64,000 nucleotides of DNA, taken from an uncultured Lachnospiraceae bacterium. GTDB lineage: Bacteria; Bacillota; Clostridia; Lachnospirales; Lachnospiraceae. The stretch spans positions 1 through 64,000 of the forward strand of contig CANOCU010000002.1 of the NCBI GenBank assembly GCA_947564645.1, read 5' to 3'. Positions within the stretch are counted from its first letter, which is position 1, and every line of letters begins with the position of its first letter. The notes beneath the pieces were generated by a model. It worked only from the letters and a program-made list of their open reading frames with translations, made no database searches and was not told where the DNA came from. Of the stretch, positions 25,252-33,733 are shown piece by piece. The translations under genes were made by a program, and so were the position numbers.

Positions 25252-25322
25252 TTAAAACTTCCATTACGCATTTAGCGATATTGCAGGCATGGCCAGCAAT
25301 ATCCACGTAGAGGTAAAAATGA
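25252..25322 (+). repeat. Dispersed repeat copy B
   Basis: A second copy of the 10667-10737 element, including the stem GATATTGC (25277-25284) / GCAATATC (25296-25303). Here it ends at an ATG that opens only a 17-codon frame, so it looks like a stranded leader copy in the 476-bp gene-free region 25102-25577. Confidence 0.55.
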
Positions 25323-25426
25323 TAGTTCTTATAGTCAATATCCACAAATCAGGGTTTCAAAAATTGTATAAATAGCAGAAAATGCGTAGAATGCGTGAAA
25401 TAACCATATTTATTGTTAATTTGGTA

Positions 25427-25454
25427 TTGATTAAAATTTAAAGTAATGTATACT
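25427..25454 (+). promoter_or_regulatory. SigA promoter for the mannoside operon
   Basis: TTGATT-16-TATACT about 125 bp before the epimerase start, in a very AT-rich stretch. Confidence 0.6.
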
Positions 25455-25577
25455 TAAATTAAAGTTAAAATAAAGCTAATCAGAGCGGGTAATATTCCCA
25501 ATACAGCCATGGTAAATGACAGAAGGGCAGGAATCGGGAACGGAAAGAACAGGAATCGAAGAAAAGGGGAGGGCACA

Positions 25578-26747
25578 ATGATGACGGAAGAGATCAGGAA
25601 CCACTTGACGGACTGCATCATCCCATTTTGGAAAGGGCTGAGGGATGAGGAGCACGGCGGCTACTATGGCTATATGGATCACGACCTTAAGGTGGACCGG
25701 CAGGCCGTGAAGGGGTGTATCTTAAACAGCCGGATTACATGGTTCTTTGCGAATGCGTATCTGACGCTGGAGGAGGAATCGCTGCTTGCAGAGGCCAGAC
25801 ATGGTTATGAGTTTCTGCGGCGATATTGCCTGGATCGGGAGAAGGGCGGTGTGTACTGGTCGGTGGCTTATGACGGAACACCGGAGGATACCACGAAGCA
25901 TACATACAACCAGGCCTTTTCCATCTATGCTTTGTCTTCCTATTATAATGCATCCGGTGACAAGGAGGCGCTTGAGACGGCCTTCGATCTGTTCCGGATC
26001 ATAGAAGAGCGATGCAGGGATGAGATCGGATACAAAGAGGCTTTCGACAGGTCGTTCCGGGAGATCGGGAATGACAAGCTGTCCGAGAACGGGGTCATAG
26101 CCCAGAAGACGATGAACACGCTGCTGCATGTGTTCGAGGCGTATACGGAGTTGTACCGGGTGAGCGGTGACACACGGGTGAAAGAGCGGCTGCAGTGGAT
26201 CCTGGATACGATCGCTAAGAAGGTCTACAATCCGAAACTGCACAGGCAGGAAGTGTTCTTCGACAGGGAAATGCATTCGATTCTCGACCTGCATTCCTAC
26301 GGGCACGATATCGAGACGGCCTGGCTGATCCGCAGGGGGACGGATGTGTTGGGAGAGAGGGCATATGCGGAGAAGATGCTTCCGATCGTGCTTGACCTGA
26401 CCAGTCAAGTATACGAAAAGGCTTTTGACGGACATTCCCTTGCCAATGAATGTGAGAAGGGGGTTGTCGATGAGACAAGAGTCTGGTGGGTGCAGGCGGA
26501 AGCTGTCGTCGGATTTCTGAATGCCTATGCACTGGCGCCGGAGCACGGGGAATATCTGGAGGCGGCCAGGGCAGAGTGGACCTATATCAAAGAACATCTG
26601 ATAGATAAGCGGGAAGGATCCGAGTGGTTCTGGGATGTGAACGCCAAGGGGGAAGCGGTAAGCGGCAAGCCCATTGTGGAACCATGGAAGTGTCCGTACC
26701 ACAACGGGCGGATGTGTTTTGAGGTAATCAGACGCGGATTAATGTGA
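25578..26747 (+). CDS. Cellobiose 2-epimerase (AGE family)
   Basis: A 389-residue (alpha/alpha)6-barrel epimerase of the N-acylglucosamine 2-epimerase superfamily. Family features include HGGYYGYMDHDL near 27-38, KGCILNSRITWFFANAY, KHTYNQAFSIYALS with a catalytic-type His, and SYGHDIETAWL and WWVQAEAVVGF in the C-terminal half. The fit to cellobiose 2-epimerase rather than GlcNAc epimerase is supported by the next genes: in mannan catabolism it converts mannobiose to mannosyl-glucose, the substrate of the adjacent GH130 enzyme. ATG at 25578 follows GGGGAGGG. No signal peptide, so it is cytoplasmic. Confidence 0.85.
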   Translation: MMTEEIRNHLTDCIIPFWKGLRDEEHGGYYGYMDHDLKVDRQAVKGCILNSRITWFFANAYLTLEEESLLAEARHGYEFLRRYCLDREKGGVYWSVAYDGTPEDTTKHTYNQAFSIYALSSYYNASGDKEALETAFDLFRIIEERCRDEIGYKEAFDRSFREIGNDKLSENGVIAQKTMNTLLHVFEAYTELYRVSGDTRVKERLQWILDTIAKKVYNPKLHRQEVFFDREMHSILDLHSYGHDIETAWLIRRGTDVLGERAYAEKMLPIVLDLTSQVYEKAFDGHSLANECEKGVVDETRVWWVQAEAVVGFLNAYALAPEHGEYLEAARAEWTYIKEHLIDKREGSEWFWDVNAKGEAVSGKPIVEPWKCPYHNGRMCFEVIRRGLM

Positions 26748-26819
26748 GAAGTTCAGCAACAAAGTCATCGCATCAGCATAAGGAAGCGGCCCTGAGGCTG
26801 CTTCGGAAAAGGAGGAAAC

Positions 26820-27992
26820 ATGCTGCACAGCAACTATTACGTGGAACTGGAAAAGTATAACAGACTGATCAACAGAAAGAACGAGAAGGACGACAGCTAT
26901 AACGGGATCTATGACAGATATGTGTATCCGGTGCTTACCAGGGAGCATATTCCGCTGACCTGGAAATATGACCTGAATCCGGAGACCAATCCCTTTTTTA
27001 TGGAGCGGTTGGGCGTGAATGCGGTGATGAATTCCGGCGCGATCGAGCTTGACGGTAAGTTTTATCTGGTGGCGCGGATCGAGGGGAACGACCGGAAGTC
27101 CTTTTTCGGGGTGGCGGAAAGCGATAACGGGATCGACGGCTTCCGGTTCTGGGACTATCCGATCCTGCTGCCGGATACCTGCCCGGAGGAGACGAACGTA
27201 TACGATATGCGTCTGACGAAACATGAGGACGGCTATATCTACGGCGTGTTCTGCTCCGAGAGCAAGGATAAGACGGTGAGCGATCTGTCTGCGGCGGTGG
27301 CGGCGGCAGGCATCGTGCGGACGAAGGACTTGAAAGAGTGGGAGCGGCTTCCGAATCTGACCACGCTGCGTTCCCCGCAGCAGCGGAATGTAGTGCTGCA
27401 TCCGGAGTTTGTTGACGGCAAGTATGCCTTTTACACCAGACCGATGGATGACTTCATCGACACGGGATCCGGCGGCGGTATCGGGTTTGGTCTCTGCGAT
27501 GACATTACCCATGCGGTGATCGATGAGGAGAAGATGACTTCCCTGCGGAAATATCACACCATTACCGAGGCGAAGAACGGGGCGGGAGCGGTGCCCATTA
27601 AGACGGAGCGCGGCTGGATCCATATCGCCCACGGTGTCAGGAATACGGCGGCGGGTCTGCGCTATGTGATCTATGCGTTCGCCACGGACTTAGACGACCC
27701 GTCCAAAGTGATCGCCGAGCCTTCCGGCATGTTGATCGGGCCAAGAGATGGAGAGCGTGTGGGAGACGTGTCCAATGTGGTATTTACCAACGGCGCCATC
27801 GCCAGGGAGAACGGAGACGTGTATCTTTATTATGCATCCAGCGATACGAGAATGCACGTGGCTACTACCACGGTGGAGCGGCTGATCGATTATGTGTTCC
27901 ATACGCCCGCAGATCCGCTGCGTTCCGTGGAGTGCGTGGCGCAAAGATGCGATCTGATCCGGAAGAATCTGAAATTTCTGGCGAAACAATAG
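26820..27992 (+). CDS. 4-O-beta-D-mannosyl-D-glucose phosphorylase (GH130_1)
   Basis: A 390-residue five-bladed propeller enzyme that phosphorolyses mannosyl-glucose to mannose-1-phosphate and glucose. GH130_1 signatures include the long N-terminus with [32 protein letters not shown], and NVYDMRLTK with the catalytic Asp at residue 129. [25 protein letters not shown] and [20 protein letters not shown] supply phosphate-binding Arg, Lys and His. It lies 72 bp after the epimerase, reproducing the known epimerase-phosphorylase pair. The protein is cytoplasmic. Confidence 0.9.
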   Translation: MLHSNYYVELEKYNRLINRKNEKDDSYNGIYDRYVYPVLTREHIPLTWKYDLNPETNPFFMERLGVNAVMNSGAIELDGKFYLVARIEGNDRKSFFGVAESDNGIDGFRFWDYPILLPDTCPEETNVYDMRLTKHEDGYIYGVFCSESKDKTVSDLSAAVAAAGIVRTKDLKEWERLPNLTTLRSPQQRNVVLHPEFVDGKYAFYTRPMDDFIDTGSGGGIGFGLCDDITHAVIDEEKMTSLRKYHTITEAKNGAGAVPIKTERGWIHIAHGVRNTAAGLRYVIYAFATDLDDPSKVIAEPSGMLIGPRDGERVGDVSNVVFTNGAIARENGDVYLYYASSDTRMHVATTTVERLIDYVFHTPADPLRSVECVAQRCDLIRKNLKFLAKQ

Positions 27993-27997
27993 AAAAC

Positions 27998-28140
27998 GTG
28001 ATCGGATAAGAAAAAAGAAGAAGAAAAGAAAAAAGGAAAACGAAAAAAGGAAAACAAAAAAAGAGAACATAAGAAAGAAAAGAAATGAAAAGCAAACAGA
28101 AATAAGGAAGAAAAAGAAGAGGCAGGAGAAGAGACCGATT
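27998..28140 (+). other. Polypurine spacer between the two GH130 genes
   Basis: Nearly all bases of the coding strand from about 28008 to 28132 are A or G, including a direct repeat of GAAAAAAGGAAAAC. No ORF or hairpin is apparent. A normal ribosome site (GGAGG) stands at its end. Confidence 0.6.
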
Positions 28141-28157
28141 CAGAATGGAGGAAAGAA

Positions 28158-29180
28158 ATGAGCGAAGTAAAAATGATCAGCCCGGCGGTGAAGAACGTGC
28201 CGTGGCAGGAGAAACCGGAAGGATTGAAGGGCGCACCGATCTGGCGGTACGATGAGAACCCGATCATCGGCAGGAATCCCGTGGAAGGGGTGGCAAGAAT
28301 CTTCAACAGTGCCGTGATGCCTTATGGGGATGAATTTATCGGTGTGTTTCGAGGCGAGCAGGTAAACGGGATTCCCTATATCTATCTGGGGCACAGCAAG
28401 GATGCGATCCACTGGGAGTTCGAGAAAGAGAAGATCCCGTTTAAAGACGAGGCGGGCAATGATTTCATGCCGGTCTACGCCTATGATCCCCGGCTTGTGA
28501 AGGTGGAGGATACCTACTATATCATATGGTGCCAGGATTTCTACGGCGCTTCCATCGGCATGGCGAAGACCACGGATTTTGAGACTTTCACGAGAATAGA
28601 GAATCCCTTTATTCCTTTTAACAGAAACGCGGTGCTGTTCCCGCGTAAGATCAACGGGAATTTCGTGCTTTTAAGCAGGCCGTCCGATTCCGGTCATACG
28701 CCCTTCGGGGATATCTTCTTAAGCGAGAGCCCGGACATGGTATACTGGGGTAAACACAGACATGTGATGGGCAAGGGCTCCGAATGGTGGGAGTCCGTTA
28801 AGATCGGCGGCGGCGCCGCGCCCATCGAGACGAGCGAGGGATGGCTTCTGTTCTATCATGGCGTCAGCGGCACCTGCAACGGTTTCGTCTATTCCATCGG
28901 CGGTGCGATCCTGGACATCGACAATCCGTCCAGGGTATTGTATCGGTGCGAGAATTTCCTGCTGACACCGGAAGAGTGGTATGAGGAGAGAGGGTTCGTA
29001 CCGAATGTATGCTTCCCCTGCGCGACGATTCATGATTCCGAGAGCGGTAAGATCGCGCTGTATTACGGATGTGCGGACAGCTATGTGGGGCTGGCATTCA
29101 CGAAACTGGATGAGATCGTGGCGTATATTAAGGCACACAGTCATGTGACGGAGGCGGATACGGAACTGGGGATCCGATAG
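28158..29180 (+). CDS. Beta-1,4-mannooligosaccharide phosphorylase (GH130_2)
   Basis: A 340-residue GH130 enzyme of the shorter subgroup that shortens beta-1,4-mannooligosaccharides from the non-reducing end, releasing mannose-1-phosphate. Characteristic blocks are ARIFNSAVMPYGDEFIGVFRGEQ, PVYAYDPRLVKVED with catalytic Asp110, RNAVLFPRKINGNFVLLSRPSD and GGGAAPIETSEGWLLFYHGV with phosphate-contacting residues. Together with the upstream epimerase and mannosylglucose phosphorylase it makes a complete intracellular phosphorolytic route for mannan fragments. No exporter signal. A strong terminator follows. Confidence 0.9.
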   Translation: MSEVKMISPAVKNVPWQEKPEGLKGAPIWRYDENPIIGRNPVEGVARIFNSAVMPYGDEFIGVFRGEQVNGIPYIYLGHSKDAIHWEFEKEKIPFKDEAGNDFMPVYAYDPRLVKVEDTYYIIWCQDFYGASIGMAKTTDFETFTRIENPFIPFNRNAVLFPRKINGNFVLLSRPSDSGHTPFGDIFLSESPDMVYWGKHRHVMGKGSEWWESVKIGGGAAPIETSEGWLLFYHGVSGTCNGFVYSIGGAILDIDNPSRVLYRCENFLLTPEEWYEERGFVPNVCFPCATIHDSESGKIALYYGCADSYVGLAFTKLDEIVAYIKAHSHVTEADTELGIR

Positions 29181-29222
29181 CTATAGTAAGGGACTTTTAT
29201 CATAAGGGGTTTCTATAATAGG

Positions 29223-29260
29223 AAAAGCAGGACAGAAGACAGGAGCTGCCCTGCTTTTTT
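29223..29260 (+). terminator. Terminator after the GH130 operon
   Basis: AAAAGCAGG / CCTGCTTTT stem (29223-29231 / 29250-29258) ending in six T. Confidence 0.85.
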
Positions 29261-29329
29261 ATATCATTTGACAGCATAGGTAAGTATATGACATATTGTT
29301 ATAGCAAAGTACGATTTTGTTAAAGAATT

Positions 29330-29357
29330 TTGAACACGGACGTGATATTGTTATAAA
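29330..29357 (+). promoter_or_regulatory. SigA promoter for the acetyltransferase gene
   Basis: TTGAAC-16-TATAAA, about 50 bp before the start codon. Confidence 0.55.
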
Positions 29358-29405
29358 AAACGATGCAATGGCAGCGGATAAATTTCTTGAAGGAGGAAAA
29401 GCAAA

Positions 29406-30017
29406 ATGACGGTACAGGAAAGAAGCGTTAAGATCGCAAACGGATATTTATGGGAGGATACCGACGAGTATCTTGCAAAGCAGGCGAGAGTTAAGGATCT
29501 GATGTACGAATTTAACACGTCCAGACCCAGTGAGGTTGAGAAGAGAAACGGGCTTGTCAGGGAAATGTTCGGAAGCGTCGGCGAGAATGTGTGGGTGAAT
29601 CAGCCATTGACTTTAGCGGTCGGTTCTACGGTTTCGATCGGCGAGGGAACTTACATTAATTCCGGACTGGTTTTGATCGATGACTATAAGATTACCATCG
29701 GTAAGGGTGTTCTTTTCGGGACAGGGGTCACGCTGTGTACGACGGGACATCCGATCGATCCGGAGAAGCGCGCGGAAGGCGGTATGTATTCTTTTCCCAT
29801 CACAATCGGGGACGGGGCCTGGATCGGCGCCGGCGCGATCGTGCTTCCGGGCGTGACGATCGGGAAGTATGCGGTAGTCGGCGCGGGCAGTGTTGTGACG
29901 AAGGATATACCCGACTATATGGTGGCGGTCGGCAATCCCTGTAAGCCGCTTCGCCGGATCGACGAGCACGACAAGGAATATTACTGGAAGGACAGGAGAT
30001 TTGACGAGCAGGAGTGA
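29406..30017 (+). CDS. Sugar O-acetyltransferase (LacA/Maa/NodL type)
   Basis: A 203-residue left-handed beta-helix acetyltransferase that moves acetyl from acetyl-CoA to a sugar hydroxyl. The N-terminal maltose-acetyltransferase-type helix region (DLMYEFNTSRPSEVEKRN) is followed by hexapeptide repeats (about 60-185), a catalytic His115 in TTGHPID, and the GDGAWIGAGAIVLPGVTIG and VVGAGSVVTKDIPDYMVAVGNP segments. Sugar specificity cannot be told. It sits between the mannoside phosphorylases and an esterase but has its own promoter, so functional linkage is only suggestive. Confidence 0.9.
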   Translation: MTVQERSVKIANGYLWEDTDEYLAKQARVKDLMYEFNTSRPSEVEKRNGLVREMFGSVGENVWVNQPLTLAVGSTVSIGEGTYINSGLVLIDDYKITIGKGVLFGTGVTLCTTGHPIDPEKRAEGGMYSFPITIGDGAWIGAGAIVLPGVTIGKYAVVGAGSVVTKDIPDYMVAVGNPCKPLRRIDEHDKEYYWKDRRFDEQE

Positions 30018-30025
30018 GGTTTGCT

Positions 30026-30089
30026 GTAACAGTTCAGCCCAGGACTTTGCACTTGCTGCAAAGTCCGTGAGAACGCATAAAGGTTGAGA
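30026..30089 (+). repeat. 64-bp repeat, copy 1
   Basis: Identical base for base to 34017-34080. It contains a 10-bp stem GGACTTTGCA (30042-30051) / TGCAAAGTCC (30057-30066). Confidence 0.85.
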
Positions 30090-30090
30090 A

Positions 30091-30168
30091 GAATCCGGCC
30101 TCTTTGCCGAAGGCAAACCTGGAATAGGCCGGATTCAGTAACTATGAAGCCGAAGGCTGAATAGTTAC
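30091..30168. repeat. Two further hairpins after repeat copy 1
   Basis: GAATCCGGCCT (30091-30101) / AGGCCGGATTC (30126-30136) with an inner TTTGCC-GAA-GGCAAA stem, then GTAACTAT (30138-30145) / ATAGTTAC (30161-30168) with an inner AGCC-GAA-GGCT stem. Three palindromes in a row resemble a REP/BIME-like block. It fills most of the 331-bp gap 30018-30348. Confidence 0.65.
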
Positions 30169-30197
30169 GGTTTGCAGGGACTCTATACGGAAACTGT

Positions 30198-30226
30198 TTG
30201 AACTAAGACGTCTGAAAGAGTATACT
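30198..30226 (+). promoter_or_regulatory. SigA promoter for the esterase gene
   Basis: TTGAAC-17-TATACT, downstream of the repeat block. Confidence 0.6.
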
Positions 30227-30348
30227 CTATTTAACAGGATCTGCAGGATACTGTCAGATACAGGAAACTATACCGGCATACCGCATATGCGGTGCACATT
30301 TGGTACGGCGGCGGGAATGCGGCAGCGGCACAGGAGGATTTCAGACGT

Positions 30349-31359
30349 ATGAGAGAAGCAGTTTATTTATGGGAAAAAGAAGAGTATCAACACCCTTTTG
30401 CAGGGGAATTTCGGCCGAACATCAGGACATATCTGCATGAGGATGAGGTCAGGCGGCCGGCCATGCTGGTGGTGCCCGGCGGCGGCTACGCGATTGTCAG
30501 CCCGACGGAAGGCGAGATCGTGGCGAAACGTTTCTATGAGGCAGGGTATCAGGCTTTTGTTTTGACGTATACTACGAATATGTTCCGGAATGTGCCGGTG
30601 CGCAGGCAGGCGCTTATGGATATCTCCAGAGCGGTGTGCTGTATCCGAAAGCATGCGCAGGACTGGCATGTGATCAGCGATCAGGTTGCCTGCTGTGGTT
30701 TCTCGGCAGGCGGTCATCTGGTGGCAAGCCTGGCGGTGCATTATCAAGAGCAGAAGGACGAAAAGGGAGCATGGGCCAAGATCTCCAACCGGCCGGATGC
30801 GGTGGTATTATGCTATCCGGTGATTACCAGCGGCGAGAAGGCGCACAGGGACAGCTTTACCCTGCTGCTGGGAGAGGACGCCGGGGAGGATGCGCTTGCC
30901 TGGGCGAGTCTGGAGAAGCATGTTACGGCGGATACGCCGCCGGCTTTCCTATGGCACACGATCACCGACGACCTGGTGCCGGTGGAGAACAGCATCTATT
31001 TCGCGAAAGCCTGTCATAAGGCGGGGGTACCCTGCGAACTGCACTTATTTATGGAAGGGCCGCATGGCATGAGCCTGGCGACGCCGCAGTGGGCGGCCGG
31101 AGATTTTGGGGAGGACAGCATCTACACGATGGAACAGCAGTGGAGGACGCTGCAGGTGTTTGCCGTACAGCACCCGGAGCGTGTGCCGGAGGAATTTGGG
31201 GCCGCGGCGCAGGCCAAGAGTCTTCCTGAATTTGCCGAAGCATGGAATAAGGCCGTGGGTGAAGCGGAGGTTCAGAATGGACGGAAGGCTGACGCGTCGG
31301 CTGCCCAGTGGCCGGATCTGGCGACGGCATGGCTGGAGAAAGTCTGGAATGCTCTTTAA
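30349..31359 (+). CDS. Alpha/beta-hydrolase, acetyl-esterase-like
   Basis: A 336-residue alpha/beta hydrolase. The oxyanion region is VVPGGGYAIVS (42-51), the nucleophile Ser119 is in GFSAGGH, the acid is Asp 207/208 in TDDLVPVEN and the His239 is in GPHGMS. This matches the Aes/BD-FAE-type carbohydrate esterases found in hemicellulose loci; no signal peptide is seen. After the mannoside phosphorylases it may deacetylate imported acetylated mannooligosaccharides. The start at 30349 has AGGAGG 11 bp upstream; a GTG at 30292 would add 19 residues without a clear ribosome site. The ~70 C-terminal residues are an extra Ala-rich tail. Confidence 0.8.
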   Translation: MREAVYLWEKEEYQHPFAGEFRPNIRTYLHEDEVRRPAMLVVPGGGYAIVSPTEGEIVAKRFYEAGYQAFVLTYTTNMFRNVPVRRQALMDISRAVCCIRKHAQDWHVISDQVACCGFSAGGHLVASLAVHYQEQKDEKGAWAKISNRPDAVVLCYPVITSGEKAHRDSFTLLLGEDAGEDALAWASLEKHVTADTPPAFLWHTITDDLVPVENSIYFAKACHKAGVPCELHLFMEGPHGMSLATPQWAAGDFGEDSIYTMEQQWRTLQVFAVQHPERVPEEFGAAAQAKSLPEFAEAWNKAVGEAEVQNGRKADASAAQWPDLATAWLEKVWNAL

Positions 31360-31409
31360 ATGCGTGAAAGTTATGTTTGCGCCCTGCGCGATGAAACAGG
31401 AGGAGATCT

Positions 31410-32081
31410 ATGTCATTTATCAGTGTGTTTGATGTGATCGGCCCGAATATGGTGGGGCCGTCCAGTTCCCATACGGCGGGTGCCTGCGCCATCGCGCATC
31501 TGGCCCAGAAAATGTTGAGCGGCGTCCTGAAAGAAGTGGAATTTACTCTGTACGGATCCTTTGCCAAGACCTACGGTGGACACGGTACGGACCGGGCGCT
31601 TCTGGGCGGGATCATGGGGTTTGCTACGGACGATGTGCGGATCCGGGATTCTTTTGAGATCGCGGAGGAGCGGGGGATCGCGTACCGTTTTCTCACGGAT
31701 GAGAAGGAAACGGATGTGCACCCCAACACGGTGGACATCCGGATGGTCAATGACAGCGGCACGCAGATGAGCGTGCGCGGGGAATCCCTGGGCGGCGGCA
31801 AGGTGCGGATCGTGCGGATTAATCAGGTGCAGGTGGAGTTTACCGGGGAATACAACGCCGTCATCATCATACAGAAGGACAGGCCCGGCGTGGCGGCCCA
31901 TATCACGAGAGCCTTAAGCGACCGGGGTGTCAACATAGCCTTTATGCGCCTGTTCCGGGAGTCCAAGGGGGAGAAAGCTTATACCATCGTGGAGTCCGAC
32001 GACAGGCTGCCGGAAGATATGACCGGACAGTTGCTGGAAAATCCCAATATACGGGAAGTGATGCTGGTGCAGAAACAGTAA
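31410..32081 (+). CDS. sdaAB: L-serine ammonia-lyase, iron-sulfur type, beta subunit
   Basis: With the alpha subunit it deaminates L-serine to pyruvate and ammonia in the cytoplasm. The 223-residue protein starts with FISVFDVIGPNMVGPSSSHTAGA, the conserved beta-domain signature, and has KTYGGHGTDRALLGG. An ACT domain occupies about 150-223 (NAVIIIQKDRPGVAAHITRAL), for allosteric control. It lies 50 bp after the esterase stop and could be cotranscribed with it. It is followed by sdaAA after an unusual repeat-filled spacer. Confidence 0.95.
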   Translation: MSFISVFDVIGPNMVGPSSSHTAGACAIAHLAQKMLSGVLKEVEFTLYGSFAKTYGGHGTDRALLGGIMGFATDDVRIRDSFEIAEERGIAYRFLTDEKETDVHPNTVDIRMVNDSGTQMSVRGESLGGGKVRIVRINQVQVEFTGEYNAVIIIQKDRPGVAAHITRALSDRGVNIAFMRLFRESKGEKAYTIVESDDRLPEDMTGQLLENPNIREVMLVQKQ

Positions 32082-32097
32082 ATACGGGAAAGAAAAC

Positions 32098-32185
32098 CGC
32101 ACAGAGACTGTGCAGAATCCGCACAGAATCTGTGCAAAATCTGTACAGAATCCGTACAAAGGCTGTGCGAAGACTGGGCAGACAG
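32098..32185 (+). repeat. Eight degenerate 11-bp tandem repeats between sdaAB and sdaAA
   Basis: Successive 11-mers starting at 32098, 32109, 32120, 32131, 32142, 32153, 32164 and 32175 follow the pattern (T/C)GTRCAGAATC. The best-conserved are TGTGCAGAATC, CGCACAGAATC, TGTGCAAAATC and TGTACAGAATC. The period is not a multiple of three, so it is not a coding repeat. Confidence 0.75.
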
Positions 32186-32227
32186 CGTGACGGCAGGAGA
32201 AGCAGCGAAACAGGAGGACGACCGTGC

Positions 32228-33136
32228 ATGGTAGATTTTAAGAATGCAAAAGAGTTATTGGAGATCTGCGCTAAGAGCGGCCAGAAGATTTCGGCGGTGA
32301 TGAAGAGACGGGAATGCGACCTGGGTGAGATCACTATGGAACAGGCATACGGACGGATGCAGACGGCACTTGCCATCATGCGTGAGGCTGCCATGACACC
32401 TTTGCAGAGATCCGTGAGATCCGTAGGAGGCCTGATCGGCGGGGAGGCCGGGAAGCTGGAACTGCACCGGAGCAAGGGAGAGAGTATCTGCGGCGCAGTG
32501 CTGGGGCGCGGGATCGCCTATGCCATGGCAGTGCTGGAGGTGAATGCGTCCATGGGCGTGATCGTGGCGGCTCCCACGGCGGGCTCTGCCGGTATCGTGC
32601 CGGGGCTTCTGTTGTCGCTGCAGCAGGAATATTGCTTTTCGGACGAACAGCTGGTGGATGCCTTGTTCCATGCCGGGGCGATCGGTTATCTGGCCATGCG
32701 CAACGCCACCGTGGCGGGAGCGGTGGGCGGCTGTCAGGCGGAAGTGGGTGTGGCGGCCGCCATGGCTGCCGGGGCTGCGGTGGAGCTGATGGGCGGAGAG
32801 CCAGAACAGAGTCTGGATGCTGCCGCTACGGTATTGATGAACATGCTGGGACTGGTGTGCGATCCGGTAGGCGGCCTGGTGGAGTATCCCTGCCAGAACC
32901 GGAATGCGGCGGGGGTGGCCAATGCGCTGATCGCTGCGGAACTGGCGCTTTCCGGCGTCCGACAGCTGATCCCTTTTGACGAAATGCTGGACACCATGTA
33001 TCAGGTCGGTAAAAGGATTCCGTATGAGCTGCGGGAGACCGCGCTTGGCGGGTGCGCCGCCTCGCCGTCGGGGTGCGGGTTTTGTAACAGAACCGGCAAA
33101 GCGGCTTGTCGCAAAGACGAAACAATGGTACAATAG
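32228..33136 (+). CDS. sdaAA: L-serine ammonia-lyase, iron-sulfur type, alpha subunit
   Basis: The catalytic subunit, 302 residues, with the 4Fe-4S cluster that activates serine. Conserved elements are GGLIGGEAGKL, VNASMGVIVAAPTAGSAGIVPG (substrate loop), GAIGYLAMRNATVAGAVGGCQAEVG, CDPVGGLVEYPCQNRNA and the C-terminal GGCAASPSGCGFC; the cysteines in the last three blocks supply cluster ligands. ATG at 32228 follows AGGAGG; the frame continues upstream through the 11-bp repeats without a better start. A promoter for the next gene lies at its 3' end. Confidence 0.95.
   Translation: MVDFKNAKELLEICAKSGQKISAVMKRRECDLGEITMEQAYGRMQTALAIMREAAMTPLQRSVRSVGGLIGGEAGKLELHRSKGESICGAVLGRGIAYAMAVLEVNASMGVIVAAPTAGSAGIVPGLLLSLQQEYCFSDEQLVDALFHAGAIGYLAMRNATVAGAVGGCQAEVGVAAAMAAGAAVELMGGEPEQSLDAAATVLMNMLGLVCDPVGGLVEYPCQNRNAAGVANALIAAELALSGVRQLIPFDEMLDTMYQVGKRIPYELRETALGGCAASPSGCGFCNRTGKAACRKDETMVQ
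33106..33134 (+). promoter_or_regulatory. Promoter at the end of sdaAA
   Basis: TTGTCG-17-TACAAT with extended TGG, inside the last codons of sdaAA, reading towards the DUF6465 gene. Confidence 0.55.
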
Positions 33137-33240
33137 GGGTAACGAATTACAGGCTTCGTGGAGGGACTGTCGGCCAGGAAGCAATGCTGCGCTATAACCA
33201 TTTTACAACAGGCCGTAAGGCGGATAAAGGGGAGAGTACT

Positions 33241-33606
33241 ATGAATAAAAAGGATCAGAAAGTAATGACGGCGGGGAAGGAAGTTGTTTCTGAGAAGGAA
33301 GAGACGGCGGTGAAGCCGGAGACGACCGTGCAGGCAGGAACGGCGGTACAGGCAGAAGAGACCGTGCAGGCAGACAAGACCGTACAGGAAGAGCCGAAGC
33401 AGGAGCCGGCGCCGGAGATCATTTTCCAGTATCGGGAATATGAGGCCAGCATGGATGCAGTGACCGATCGGGTCAAGGCACATTATTATGCCAAGGGCCA
33501 TGCACAGGGTTCCATTGAGAGTCTTCAGATCTATGTGAAGCCGGAGGATTTTACCGCTTATTATGTGATCAACGACGGCATCGTCGGTAAGGTGAATCTG
33601 TTCTGA
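33241..33606 (+). CDS. DUF6465 family protein
   Basis: A 121-residue protein of unknown function common in Lachnospiraceae. The first ~60 residues are a charged, low-complexity linker with near-repeats (TVQAGTAVQAEETVQADKTV), reflected in the DNA as imperfect repeats. The C-terminal domain (EIIFQYREYEASMDAVTDRV, SLQIYVKPEDFTAYYVIND and a final VNLF) is the conserved DUF6465 part. No signal or membrane segment. The start is set by AAAGGGGAG before 33241. It stands alone with promoter and terminator. Confidence 0.8.
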   Translation: MNKKDQKVMTAGKEVVSEKEETAVKPETTVQAGTAVQAEETVQADKTVQEEPKQEPAPEIIFQYREYEASMDAVTDRVKAHYYAKGHAQGSIESLQIYVKPEDFTAYYVINDGIVGKVNLF

Positions 33607-33702
33607 CAGGGAGGTCACAGTACCGGTGAGCTGCCTGGCAGAACAGGCGGTTTTGGCAAATGAAACAGATGAAACAGAATAGGATTGGACTTTTGAGAAA
33701 AG

Positions 33703-33733
33703 CAGGCGCTGTGAACCAAGCGTCTGTTTTTTT
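33703..33733 (+). terminator. Terminator after the DUF6465 gene
   Basis: CAGGCGCT / AGCGTCTG stem with one G-U pair, followed by seven T. Confidence 0.75.

Noticed and set aside
32098-32185. CRISPR array
   Set aside because: Repeat units are 11 bp, contiguous and degenerate, with no spacers; the 27-bp repeats at 46774 are likewise contiguous and coding.
33106-33240. Upstream extension of the DUF6465 protein
   Set aside because: It overlaps the end of sdaAA and the promoter at 33106-33134; the ATG at 33241 has a proper ribosome site.
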